Shown: positions 37,303-50,829 of the stretch, piece by piece
How the letters are laid out: each line of letters starts with the position of its first letter
How positions within the stretch are numbered: the stretch's first letter is position 1
Origin: Acestrorhynchus altus
Lineage: Eukaryota; Chordata; Actinopteri; Characiformes; Acestrorhynchidae
Length of the DNA: 64,000 bases
Direction: 5' to 3'
NCBI GenBank assembly: GCA_034509495.1
Contig: CM067518.1
Span: forward strand, 7,914,168-7,978,167
Translations under genes and position numbers: made by a program
The notes under the pieces: model-generated
The model's input: the letters and a program-made list of their open reading frames with translations, nothing else
Databases searched by the model: none
What the model was told of the DNA's origin: nothing

Positions 37303-37560
37303 ACACTACCTGTCAAAAGTTTTAGATCCTTCCCAATTTTTCCAGAATTTACTGCCATTTAAGCACTTCAGGTCTTCAAATGACCTTAAATGGTACAAAG
37401 GTAAGTAGAAGCAGCCCCAGGGCTTTAGATGAATGAAATGGCTAGAAACTGAAAACCCAACTGCAACAACAAAATAAAACAAAACTAATTATTGGTTGAC
37501 ATATTGCTGGTCTTAAGCTTTGAACACTGATGCAGACAATTAAAAATGTACAAACCCTTT
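37303..37560. mobile_element. Possible Tc1-like terminal fragment
   Basis: TACACTACCTGTCAAAAGTTTTAGA is typical of the tips of one Tc1 group; a related tip, CACTACTGGTCAAAAGATTTAAACAC, is at 59134. No transposase is readable. Confidence 0.45.
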
Positions 37561-39183
37561 AACTGTTTATAAGCAGTTAGTGTGTTGTTGTACTCATGCA
37601 GTAGTTGGAACAATATTGCAATTTGAGATTGTCTTCCTTTGTTAGTTGCCCTTTTCTAGACATTATGAAAACAGATAGGCTTTTAGACGTCTTAAAATGT
37701 GTCTTTAGAGAAATTATGCATAAATGTGTTGACATACCCAAGTCATTATAAGATTTGCATTTACCAAAATATCTGCACTAATTTTGCACTGCAGGATAAA
37801 ATAAAGTCAAAACAAAGTAAAAGTAAAACCAGAAGACTCAATGAAGTGAAGAACAGGCATTTTTATTGGAGAATGTCACATTAGCTTCATGTAGACACGA
37901 ATTACAGAATACCCCAGGTTGCTGCTTAATATTCTTCTAAGAGGGGTGATGTAATTGATGTAATTTAATGGTGTAAACTACATTTAGTAAAATCCCAATT
38001 TGTAATTCAGTTTTTATTCCATGATCTAGAGAAAACTGAAGAGGTTTGTTGTAGGAAAAGCTTTACACTGGACTAAGTCTCAGATTCTTGTGAATGCTGT
38101 CCTGCCAGAATTACAGAATTACATAATGCAGTAAGACACTGTTCTCCACTTTAGTCAGTGGAGCGTCTACATGACTTTGATGCTTTTATTTTAAGGTAAA
38201 AATGCTGCATAATGTTGCTTTAAGCTGTGCAGAGCAGTTTCACCTTAGGTTAAATGAGATAATTTGCCATCATTCTCATCCTGATCTGAATTTGATTTAA
38301 TATGTGCTATATGTGAGTGTGTGTAATATATGTCAGATCAGGATGTGTCTGTACAGTAAGTACTAACCAATATCTCTCTCTCAATCCTAAAAACAGAGAT
38401 TGGATGTTTTCTGTGATCCTGTCTCCGTCCGCCCGTCGGTTTCAGGAATGCAAGGAATCGCCTCCATGGCAACCTCTGACCTGCTTCTGTCGGACAAAGT
38501 AAATATTGACTCCGACATGCCTCATCCCTATGTTCCTAACTGATTGGAGAGTTCTGCTTTTGGCCTTGACACAGATACTTTTGTAGCCACTGTCATGCTG
38601 TCTGTAGATGTAGATTTGCCAGTGGTGCACCAAAACCATGGCATCATTCTATCCTTTTAGTGGATGATTTCGAATGGCTTGCTGCAATATGACCAACTGC
38701 CCTGCAGTGGAATTTGTATTCTCTGTGGTACAGTTAGATACTTAGAGTTGAGATTAACAGAGATTAATATACCAGGGCAGGCAACATCATTTCCCAGGCG
38801 CTGCTTTTTGAAGACTGGATTTTGGCATCATGATTCTGCTCGCTCATGCCATTGTGCCAGTTTAATGATTGTTTTTTGAGTCTGCTTAAACCCGTCCTCA
38901 TTGCCGTGGTGCTGATTTGTTGTGAATTTTCTGAAGAGAGATGGTACTTTAGCTGGAGCCATATTCTCGTTGTTTGCCTGGGTGATGGTGTAAATACACA
39001 TTGAGCTGGGCATGACCTCTCTCTCTCTTTGTCTCTGTGCAAAACACCTGTCCAGGCTGAGTGGGAGTTGGACTGGCTTCACTTGTCAACAACAGAGTCT
39101 CAGTTTACAATGTTGGCTGGTTCAGAGCAAACAGAAAGCAGATAAAGTATGATCAAGGGTTGTGATAGGTGGGGTGAGCCATG

Positions 39184-39310
39184 TACACTATATGCACAAA
39201 AGTATTGGGACATCTACTCATTCATAGTTTTATCCAAAATCAAGGGTATTATAAGAGTGGTGGTGACCTCAGGATGATGTCAGATTGTGACGGCTAGAAG
39301 ATTGGGGTAA
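39184..39310. mobile_element. Possible DNA-transposon end fragment
   Basis: CACTATATGCACAAAAGTATTGGGACATC and ATCAAGGGTATTATAAGAG resemble a common fish transposon terminus; a weaker relative lies at 16965-17035 (CCATGTCCAAAAGCTTGCAGGC, AAGGGTATTAATAGGACAG). Recall-based. Confidence 0.4.
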
Positions 39311-40732
39311 AGCAGCCGGTCTTGTGAGGTGAGCTGCTGTGGTTAGTACCTACCAAAGAATGCTCCAAAGAAGCAAAACCTGTGAACTGGCAACAGGTTT
39401 CTCAAATGTCTAATGTCTTATTAATGTGGTCCTTTGTGGCCCCATGTGACAATATGCATGATTTGGCATTTCTTGCTCTTTGGCTCCCTATACAGTTAGG
39501 GAGTCATGCTTTGAGAACGTGCTTTACACACAAGTATTTGGACATGCTGAGAACAAGTTTTGAATGTGAAGCAGCATGTCGACTGTGGAACAGAACTGTT
39601 AAAGGATTTTACTGCAGTTCTCATGAGAGATCTCGTGCCCATTTACACAATGAGACTGGAAGGGCACTGCCTGAGACAGTATTGCCCTGTTATGAGTCAG
39701 TGTAGGTGGTTTTAATATAGATGAGTAAAGTCATTGCATAGGGATGGACATGTATGTTAAATGAAGCACATTAACAGTACTTGTGCCTTAAAAGAAGAGA
39801 ATCTTCTTTTTTTCTTTAGGGGATGTGCACTTGTTAATATATAACCCTTACCATTTTCACATTCTCACATGTCACATGATGTCTCCTTTGACACATAATG
39901 CATATAATGCACGTTTTTGTTTACCATACCTAGACCTAATCCAGCTAGATTGGGTCAGAAATGTTGTGGCCAGAGCTTGTTCCAGACTACCAGATCCCAT
40001 CCTTTCAAATTTTGCTCCTGTGTTGCTGGGTGAGCCCCAGATGGAATGTCATCATGACATAGCTGGATGCGATTAGGGAATTGATGTTGATAATCTCGGA
40101 GCAGTACAAGCGTTAGGATTAAGCCGCAATTGGTGTGTAGTGATGCAGGACCAAAGCCTTCCACTTTCCCTGCAAATAATTACAGCCAGAACATCACAAT
40201 GAAAGAATACAGCTTGTTTAAGTGCCTACATACTTGGTCAGTGTTGCATAACTTCATAGAAGACTAACAATGTTAGGTTTGGTCACACAGTGTTTTTTTT
40301 TTTTTTTAAAGCTAAGTATGTGTTTATACAGGTCAGTGTATTGGCCATGATTGTGTAAATCTGATTATAGAAAGCTGGACTCTAAGCTGCAGGCTAAAAA
40401 TTAAGTAATGTGGCACAAACGTAGCATGGGCACAGGTGCTTTATTATTTATTTATTGATTTATTCTACTATTACAATACTGATTAATGGAATGCCATAGA
40501 TCACAGCATTAGGTGATATTTAAATTAGCATAAACAAATTTAGTGAATGCATGGTGGTGCTACTTTTCCTTTTTCACAATTAATCATTTTGTTTATTAAG
40601 TTTAAGTTAAGTGTTCTTTCAAGCCAATCTAAAGCACAAAGAAAATGGCAGCTTATTTTCTGTGACTCTATCTTCTCTCTATCTTGTTCTTCTCTGTTTC
40701 TTCTCTCAATATGTTTTCTATCTGCAGTATGC

Positions 40733-40830
40733 CCCAATCAAGCATAACATTATGGCCACCTCCTTGTCTCTCCTCTCACTACCTGTTGTTTCAGCTCCAC
40801 TGACCATACAGAAGCAATGGAGTTGATACA
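40733..40830. repeat. Fragment of a dispersed fish repeat
   Basis: ATCAAGCATAACATTATGGC and CACCTCCTTGTCTC match the start of the copy at 59228 (ATCAACCACAACATTATGAC, CGCCTCCTTGTGTC). Confidence 0.6.
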
Positions 40831-43357
40831 ATTAGTAGTGGGTGTAGAGATAAGGATGTGGTAATAATGTTATGATTGATTGGTGCATACTCATCAAGCA
40901 GTTTATTTGGGATACAATACTAAAAATGGGTAGGGCCTTCCATTGCCCAGATGATGAATTGGTATTCATTGGCTTCTGTCTGGACTGTTTATATACGGTT
41001 CAAGGGTTCATGCATTAAAGCTATTTGCACACAATTCTGACCCAACTCTCCAACAGAAATCAAGAATCATCAAATAAGGAATCATTTCTGTAGTCTTTAG
41101 CCATCTCAACTTTCTGTTCTTGTCTGACAGAAGTGGAACTTGTGGCATTTTTGCTGTTGCAGCCTGTTCTGTTTAACACAATTGTATAGAGTGGTTATAC
41201 GAGTTACTGTAACCATTGTGTCAGTGTGTGGGAAAGTGCTGAAGGTGCTGTTTTTATAGAAGAGGGTAAAAAGATATTAGATTAGACAACATATCACCTC
41301 GATATCAGCCCTGTAAGCATTCATATGCCACTCTGGGCAGGCGTTCCACCCCACTGTGGGACTTGGAGAAAACATGTGAATGAAAAGGTTTTCCTGAGTC
41401 AGATGCCACTGAACAAATTGTGCTACAGAGTCTGACCTTCAGCCAGTGAAATGTTTGATGTCGGTCCATGCAAATGGGCCAGAGGTGAGATGGCTATCTG
41501 CAGCAGCCTGACACCTGTGGCCTGGTGGGAAAGAAGTAGTTGTAGAAGATATAGTGTTTTGTCCTGCTCTAAATGTCACCGAATCATGTGGCTCTTAGGC
41601 TAATGAAACCAGGAATGGACTTTTGTTTTGTGTTTATTAGTGCTGGCATTTATGCATTTGTTCAGTCAGAGTTTGTCTTTGTGTGAGAGAGAGACAAAGA
41701 GAACTAAAGAAGCACCTTAATCATTTTACGTTTTAGAAGATATGTTCTTTCAATGCTAGTTTGGTATGGATTCAACTTAAAAACAATGGTGCATTATCAT
41801 GCTGGCAATTGCCATTAGAAAATGGGTAAATTGTGGCTAGGAAGGGATGCGCATGGTCAACAACAGTACTCAAATAGGCCATGATTCACTGCCATTACCC
41901 AAATAAAAACTTGAATACTGTTAAGACATTCTTAACACATTTAAGGTCCACCAGTGATATCGATTTCTCACTAGATAAAGCAGACAAAGTCCAGTCAAGG
42001 TAATTTTTGTTTTCTTATTACTGAGATTATATGATTTAATTAAGATTATTAATGAATTTCATTTAAATACCAACTGTGAAAAATACCTTTACTACTTCTT
42101 ACCCTGACTGCTACCTTTGATAACATTGATGAGACAAATTGCAATTGCATGTATTTGAGCCAGTCACAATGTTCTGTTCTCTTGTCTCTCTGCCTGAAGT
42201 GAGCTTGAGTGTGTCAGGACGTCACAAATTAGTCTAACTCCTGCTCTGCATGGTGCAGTCCTACAAACAAGTGAATTATGGATATATTCCTAAAGTTTTA
42301 TCACAGAGTACAGATGCCATATGGTAGTACAGTCTTTAAACCACCTTGTAAGGTGGTTCCATACAATAACTCATTGTGACTGAGATTGTGCCCAGCTGCA
42401 TTTTGCTGCATAGTATGGAAAATATGCCCCAAAGATGGTACAGTTCAATCTAGAAAGTTTGTATGAGTGAACTAAAATTGACTTCAAATTCTCGTTCTAA
42501 ATAAATCTAAGTAAATCTGTTTTCCACAGGTGCTTACATCTGAAACTGCTATTAGTTTCTTGTAAATACAAAATGATTTCACATCAGTTATCTTAATTTT
42601 ACCCTCATGTTATAATTTAGGCTTCAGCCTTCCTACTTATACCTCTGCTTGGAGTATGTTTGATACAGTGTTGTTAGCCTATCAAAATAGATTATGTACA
42701 CTTTTCATCTTAAAAATGGCATGTGTGTACTATGCTACACTATGGAACACAACTTGACAAGGTAGCACTTGTCAGGACTTCATAATGAAAGGCAAATTTA
42801 TTTGTAGAGCACATTTCATACTCAACTACTGTTTTTAAAGTGCATGAACTGTATCACTGGAACAAGCCCCCAAAAAAAAACTCCCTGCCTATTCATTTCT
42901 AATCCCATTGGGAGTTATGGCGGATTTTTAATCCTCTTCCTTTGCATAATTTAGTAAACTGTCACCATTTCCTGGCCTGCAGCCCCTTTTACTGCTAACT
43001 GCTTTGATGTGAGCAGGTGAAATGGATCCTTATGTATGTTTTAGGGCCCCAATGACCATTTTGTGTCCAAATTGTCAAGTGGAATTCGAACGTGATTTTG
43101 ATGGCACTATAATCTCCCACAATTCACTAATATTGTAAACATCGTAGCTCACTACATGAACTAAATATGGACCAGAACAGCACAGAGCTTTTCTAACTTC
43201 AAATCACAATTGATGAGTTTATGTGGCCAGTTAGTTTCCGAATTCATCTACCGCTACTTATAAACTAAATATTCTATCCTTATATAGTACACTACTTATG
43301 AGGGAATAGGGAGCTGTTTCAGCCACAGCCTTTGTGTTTGTGATGGATGTGCACATA

Positions 43358-44463
43358 CAGTGGGGCAAAAAAGTATTTAGTCAGCCACTGATTGTGCAAG
43401 TTCTCCTACTTATAAAGATGAGAGAGGTCTGTAATTTTCACCATAGGTACACTTCAACTATGAAAGACAAAATAAAAAAAAATCCAGGAAATCACACTGT
43501 AGGACCCCCTTTAGGGGTCGCCAGAGCAGGACATCATATTTATGATCCGCATTATAGTTTTGGCACACGTTTTACACCAGATGCCCTTCCTGACGCAACC
43601 CTCACCATTTATCCAAAGGCTACCATCAGTAACACACTACGCCGTGAGGGATTCAAATCCCTAAGTGCCAGGTGTGTCCTCCTGCTTAAGTCAGTACATG
43701 TCCAGGCCCATCTGAAATCCACTCTCTGAAGTCAACTAGTTGTGTTTGGAGGAGGAAGAATGCTGAGTTGCATCCCAAGAACACCATACCTACTGTGAAG
43801 CATTGGGGGTGGAAACGTCATGCTTTGGGGCTGTTTTTCTGCAAAAGGGACAGTACGACTGAATGAACAGGGCCATGTATTGTGAGAGCCTATTGTATTT
43901 AATTGTATTTTATTTGTAGCGCATGTATTTAAGCCTAAACCTCTTTCCATCAGTGAGGGCATTGAAGATGGAACGTGGCTGGGTCTTCCAGCATGACAAT
44001 GATCCTAAACACAGTTAGCCACTTTTTACGGAGTGGCTCCGTAAAAAGCATTTCAAGGTTTTGGAATGGCTTAGCCAGTCTCCAGACCTCAACCCCACAG
44101 AAAATTCGTGGAGGGAGTTGAAAGTCTAGTGACAGCCCCAAAACATCACTGCACTAGAGGAGATCTGCATGGAAGAATGGTCCAAAATACCAGCTACAGT
44201 GTGTGCAAACCTGGTGAAGACTTGACATTTAACCTCATTGCCATCAAAGGTTATGTTACAAAGTACTGAGATGTACTTTTGTTATTGACCAAATACTTTT
44301 CCAACATAATTTACAAATAAATTCTTTAAAAGTCCTACAATGTGATTTCCTGGATTTTTTTTTAGTTTGTGTACCAATAATGAAAATTACAGACCTCTCT
44401 CATCTTTATAAGTAAAAGAACTTGCAAAATCAGTGGTTGACTAAATACTATTTTGTCCCACTA
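43358..44463 (+). mobile_element. Tc1/mariner transposon with both inverted repeats, internally damaged
   Basis: It is flanked by TA. The left end CAGTGGGGCAAAAAAGTATT and the right end (AATACTATTTTGTCCCACTA) are inverted repeats extending over about 150 bp, including GATGAGAGAGGTCTGTAATTTTC and its complement near 44400. Inside is a decayed copy of the same transposase as at 52254-53265: ATCAGTAACACACTACG at 43625, the AAGCATTGGGGGTGG region at 43798, GCATGACAATGATCCTAAACA at 43992 (second catalytic Asp) and the CCTCAACCCCACAGAAAA region at 44088. Unrelated repeat sequence (TTAGGGGTCGCCAGAGCAGG to GATGCCCTTCCTGACGCAAC, 43510-43605) has replaced or interrupted the N-terminal part. Non-autonomous. 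Confidence 0.85.
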
Positions 44464-45184
44464 TATGTTATCATTCATTGTGCATTGTGATGTGTGCTAA
44501 GTTTTGGTTCTGGTTCATGCTCACAGTCTGTTGGTCAGTTTAAAGAGCAGTATAGTTTCACGCTCCAGTGCAAGGAAGACTTGCTTTGAAAGAGAACAAT
44601 AGAGCTCTTTGTTTGAGTTTGCACAGCCTAATGTTAAGATAGCCAGGATGTAACAAATGCTGATTTTGGGCAAAAGGGAACAATAAACCTGACCTTCAAA
44701 GGGAAGTTAAAGATTGCAATTTTCTATTTCATATATAAATAGGTCTTTGTGTAGTATTGTTGTTATTCACATTCTTTGCTACTTTTTATTCAGTAAGATT
44801 TGCATTTATATTTGCAAGACTAGAGATTTTTATGGTCCTCCTTCCCTCTTAGTGTTCCTGCATATTTTTATTTTTTTCCAATACATATCAACATTAAATT
44901 AAGCTTCCTTTAACTATACTAATTCATACAAAGCCTAGCACCACCTGTTAATCACCACGTGACATACAGTTTGTGACAGTAGGTATTTTTGCTTGGATGA
45001 AATTTCCTGAGATTCTTGAGTTTCCTCGTCACTGCATACTGGGAGCATCTTACAAGTCCTGCCATTGTGGAAATGCTTTTACCTAGTCATCACATACTGA
45101 CCCTTGTCATCACGGAACCTACAGGTACTGCACAAACCTGATTTTCAGTAAGGGAAATACTCAAGATTCAGCTGTCCAAAGTAT

Positions 45185-45300
45185 AGCTGCACAATATATT
45201 GTTTCATCAGCTTTATCACGATATGCACACATGCAATTGTCACAGTATAGAATATGCAATCTTGTAGAATGTAAAATTATAAATGTTTAAACTTTGTTGC
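45185..45300. repeat. Fragment of a repeat also seen near 26640
   Basis: It contains GCTGCACAATATATTGTTTC and ATCACGATATGCACACATGC, typical of a non-autonomous repeat in fish genomes; see 26640-26765 for the second copy. Confidence 0.5.
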
Positions 45301-46768
45301 TGCTTGATGCAAAAGTCTTTTCTTAAATCATGGGGCCCTAAACTTGTATCGTACAACAATATATTACAGCTGTCATTTGTTTAAATATTGTGCAAAGCAT
45401 GCTGTTCCAGATGTCTTTGTCTAAGTGTTCTCTGGCAAACTTTGCACAATGTACCTCCCATTAATTGCATTTGTGTGTAAATGTGAGTGTGAATGATACA
45501 TTTCTGAAAGTAGGTTAGATGCTGTATTCGACACAAACTCTGCCATGAGCTACCTGTGATTACATTTGTAGGAATGTTGGAGACTTCTTTACACATCTTA
45601 TAGTCTACTTTTGGTGCTTTATATAAAACTAAAATGGTATAAGGGAGGTATTCATATTTACAATTAAAGAAAAATAAATCATCTTGGTCACATGGTTTTA
45701 CAAGAACTCCTTGCTATTCAAATGATTTTTCATGACTGTGAATCTGTGTACCTTTCTAATGCATGTGCATGCCATTATGCATTCATGTACATGGATGACC
45801 TGTGAGAATAGCATTCCTAAGTGCCTTTACATGTACATAAAGGAATCTAAATGCAGAAGCTGAGCGAATCCATTCCAGTTGCTCTCTGCTGCACAGACAA
45901 GCTCTAGAGAGAGGGAGTTTCAAGTCTCAGTCCCTGAATTGACCCCTGTCCAGCACCCACTCCCGTTTCCCTGTCACTCTACATGAATAAAGCCCCTGCT
46001 CTTGAATTCATCCCTCCAGAAGCTAGTTTGGACCTTGGGGCCATGAAGCTCAGACTGGCTGACAGGCGATCTGCCACAACAGCACTTCTGATGTACTGGA
46101 ATTTTTTCAGCCACGAGATAAGAGGCAGGAGGCCCCGCACTCTCCTCTCCTGACGTGCTTCCACATAAGGCAGTGGGCTTTTCCATCTGACAGACGAGTA
46201 GCAGCGGTGGCTAAGAAACCCTCATTGGTTTCCCACCATTCCTTTGTGCTTAAGTCTTGTGCTAGGCTGGTATTTGAGCATTGCTTTGGCAGTACATTAT
46301 TGCTAAATACTTTGTGGCCCATTCTTTTAGAATCATTGAAAAATTGGAATAGAAATGGTAATCATTTGTATTAATATTTCAGTGTATCTTAATTATGATC
46401 TGATTATTGATGATTGATGATCTATTTCTAATAGTTGGATGTGTAGAAAGTTCATTCATTCAACCTTTATATAAACTCTGCATTACACAACCACATTTGC
46501 TTGTATTTAAAAGACTAGAACTTGGCTGAAACATAAATTCTGTCAACTCAGACATGATTCTGAGAGAGGATGATCACCATGTTCAGTAATCTTGCCTACT
46601 TAATTATTTGGATGAAAAACACAGTTTAAACACACATGTCTAGCAGTGAGGTGTTGATATTTTTCTATTTGTATTTATTTTTAATTTCTGTATTGAATTT
46701 CACCCCTTTTACTCCCATTTTGGTGGTGCCAAGTAACGCACCCAATGACTAGGATTGATATTTTTGAG

Positions 46769-46771
<3 letters not shown>

Positions 46772-46809
<38 letters not shown>

Positions 46810-46819
46810 ATTATTATTT
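46772..46819. repeat. (TTA)n microsatellite
   Basis: About 15 ATT/TTA units with one interruption. Confidence 0.95.
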
Positions 46820-49351
46820 TAGCTTAAAATTATCCCAAACTTTGGACAAATTCTCTCACCTGTCTCTTCAGTTCATCCATTGCTGAAACACTGATTTAGT
46901 ATAACCATTTTGTTCAGTCTTTGAGTTTTTGAAAGAATTCTGCTGGAGGAATTCTCCACACTTCCAAAATTCAGTAACATAATTCCAAACACATCCATTG
47001 ATGTTTCATCTCAGGGGCCTTCAGTCCATTATTCTGAACTAATGGTGAATTTATTTAGATCTGAAGGAAAGAGATTGATTTTCTTCTGAAAGATGAAAGA
47101 TGATAATGTTGTTTGTCTGATGGGGACAGTTTTGGTTTTGGCCTCATTTATTCTATAGCTTTAAAACACCATTATGTGCAGAGGGTTATTTCTTGCTCCA
47201 GGGCTACCATTGTGTGGTGTGATTTGAACCACCCCTAATAGACACACTTTACACAAGCATTTCTGGACTAACTGTAAGATACAAAGTGAAAGAAGCATGT
47301 GGACTGAGGCAGCAGAGTAATACTACAGGATTTTGGTCAAATATGGCTTGTTACATGGTTCTTGTGAGTGTTAACTTGCACTCTCCATCAAAGTTTCATA
47401 GTGCATTTAGCAGTATGCTGAAACAGTTAGTGCAGTAGTTCTGATTATTGGAACATCAGTACAATTTTATTTTAAGGTAAAATTCTGATTAATGTTGTTT
47501 TAAGTGAATTTCTGAACATCAGTTGTGGAAACTCATCTTTGTACACATTTTCCTCTTATTGTCTCAGTTCTTTTGCTATTTTATGCTTTGAAATATCACA
47601 TAATTTTGAATATAAAATAATTTAAAAAAATGAAGGAGAACTCCAATGACATTTGCTTGGTATTGTGTGCTTCAGAGTATTTAGTTTGTGTGTATTTTTA
47701 GACATAGCAACTGTGTTCTTGTGTTGGGATTATTCGGTTGCCTAAAACAAAGGACCAACAAAGTGCTGCTTGTCCAGTGTTGGTCCCTGTCACAGTGTGC
47801 AATTTAGGCAAAAGCCCTGAAAGACTCCATGCCTGCTGTTGTCAAATGTTGTACTAACCTCATTAATTTAAGCTGGCACTTGGTTGCCAAAGGCACACTG
47901 AAAACAAGAGCGTGTGAGGGCACTGCATCTTGTCCCCAAATTAGTGCTACACAGATCTGTGTGCAGTGCTCAATCCCTAATTTGTGTCTGGATTAAAGAA
48001 ATGATTCCTCCATTTAATCTGAGATTTAAAGCAGGCTTAGATGATTTTGAGAACACACAGTAATGCTAAATACTGAAACTGCCTCCTTCTAAGTGCTCCT
48101 TCCAAATGGAGTGACCACTTTGCAGCCACTTTGAAACAATTATGGAGGTTGTACCATAGTATATACCATAGTATGATCAAATTAAATACCTATTACCATC
48201 ACTATATGCTGAAATCAACATGAATGGAAAATTGCAATGCATTTTTTTACATACATTAGCATATTTCAGAGGTAGCTGGCTGATTTTACAATGTAATATA
48301 AAAAATAGTGCAAGAAAAAACCCACTGTAATTTCTACATTGTGACTAATAAATATATACATATATGAGAACTTTGTTGGGGGGAGGGGGTGTAATGAGAT
48401 ATTAATATATAGAATTATTTCTATATGTTTTGCAATCCTTTATCAATTTAGTATCACGTTTTACTTAATAGTTTCCATGCAGACAATTATAACCTGTATC
48501 ACAATACATATTGTATCTCTAGGTTGTTGAAAATACACTGTCATAGAGTTCAGAGGTAAAATGAAAATTATACCTTTTGTACCAAATATTATGTGGGCCA
48601 CTGTAGTTGACAGGGTGTGTTTAAACATAACAGATGACAGTACAGATGACCTGATGGTGTGAAAATGGTAGCCAAGTCTAGTTTTGTCATCCTGATATTT
48701 TCAAATGTGTGATCTTTTCACAATTATGGTCAATGTCACCTCACATTCATAGCCTGCACGCTGATGTCCACACTGGACAACGACTATAACTTACGACACA
48801 ACCACCCACTGGAAAAATGAACAGGGCAAAACATGCATCGAGTCCAAAGGAAGCCACACTCACTTCAGTTTAAAGGCAGCTTGAATAGAATTGTGCATGA
48901 GCAGCTCTTTGGTTAGCCACTGCTGACCCTGGCTTATCTGGATGCAGTCCAATCGAGTCATCTGAGGACAGCAGTAGTTTTACTAGTTCTAGTAGTTCTA
49001 CTACTGCTACTGTATGACTTATGTTGCAAATGTTGTAGATATAGTTCTCTATCCTTGATATGGTTCACATGCAGGGGGCTCCAGGGGGACCATATAGCCT
49101 ATGAATTATGAATTGCTAAGATTTTTGAGCATATGGTCGAGGGAATGTTAATTAGCTTGTTGTGCGTCTCTCTTTTTTTCTCAAGTGGGTTTTACTGTTT
49201 TACCGTCCTTGCATATTCATACATAGAAATACTCAATTACAGTTTGCAGTAATCCACAGATTAAAACTTCAAAACATTCTCAGAAATAATAAGGGTAATA
49301 AAAGGGCAATTGCTCCCTTAAGCTAAACTATGTCCCAGATTTTATGGTTAA

Positions 49352-49373
49352 AAATATATATATATATATATAT
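49352..49373. repeat. (TA)n microsatellite
   Basis: About 10 TA units followed by a T run. Confidence 0.95.
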
Positions 49374-50829
49374 TTTTTTTTTATGAAGGACTGTGTTCTA
49401 AAAGCATGCTTACCTGAAGTACCAGTTACTATCCAGTGATATTAGCCATGCAGCAGGGCTAGTTAGGTATATACTCAATATTTTCAATAAAGATAGGTTT
49501 TTAACCAAATGAGGAATATTTATTATACAATTGCATCTCCATAAGGTTAATGTAAGGGTTGTTCCACAATTTGTTCTCTCTGTAGTAGTAATGTATCTGC
49601 TGTACCTGCTGTTCGCCCTTGTCATATTGATCCAACCCATCAATTTTGATTAGAGCTGTGGATCAATGACAAAATGAGGGCTGTTAAATGTATTTTTAAT
49701 GAGCCAAATATATTTTTGTCTCATTAATAAAACAGCATTTGTCATTTGCACTTCCTTTTAAACATGGACACATAGCTATTTAAAGTCCATCTGATATGTG
49801 AAAAAAGGGTCTTTATACAACCTTATAAAAGATTGACCCTTAAAATGAATGAATGTAGAAAATACTTTGTGACACAAAAGAGTGACTGAAAATGCTATGG
49901 AATAAGTGCCCAACTCCTGTGTGGTGGAAATTCTCTGCTCTCGAAAAATGAAGGTTATTACCCTGACAAAGATACTGTGCTCATATCAGTTCACTCTATC
50001 TGGATAAAAGTCCTCTGCATTTAAAGTACCATTGATCAAACTGTGAATTGTAGACTTTATGCCTGCATAATAAAAGAAAAAACTTATAAAAATAATGGGT
50101 TTGGATATCCCACTAAGCACTGTAGTGGGAGAATTGTAAAAAAAGCTGCATCATATCTCCCAGGCATTGCTTAGACAAGGCTGTCCCTTAATGCTCAGCA
50201 CCAGAGCAAGAAGGGAACGTCTGATGGCCACAGAGGACCCGCAATCACTTTGAAGCAGCTGCAGAGCTGAGTTCAGTGTGACTTAACTAAGGCTGAATCT
50301 CTAATGACTGTAATATGTTCAGCCTATGATTCAGTTTGACTCATGATTCAGTATTCTCACAATACTATTGAACGAAATTTAAAAGAAGTGAAATTCTGAC
50401 CTGTTGTGTAATCGAGAAACAATAGACTGTACATGATATAACCATGTGGGCACATTTTTGCACCCATTCATAGCCGTATTTGCAAAGTATTTTTCTACTA
50501 AGAAACATTTTGAATGTTCTGTGATATATAATAGGCTATGGATTTGATCAATATTGTGGAAAATTAGTTTCAAAATTTCAGATTTCATGTAGCCCTTCCT
50601 ACCTCAATCAAAGTCAGCTTTATTGTCAATGCTGTAAAATCTACAAGACATTTTTTAAATTGAAATTTGTGTTTTTCCAGACCTGTGGTTCAGTAGTAAA
50701 CATTAAGTAGATACTAGTATATACAATACACAATTGGCCATTATCTGAGTCCAAGCACATTTCAGCCAATCAGGCCTAATATGTCAGTATGTGACCCATT
50801 CATGGAACAGAAGCCTATTTTGTGTACGT

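Noticed and set aside
45979..46322. Overlapping minus-strand frames in a GC-richer patch
   Set aside because: No domain or splice context recognised; could be a conserved non-coding element but nothing in the sequence decides this.
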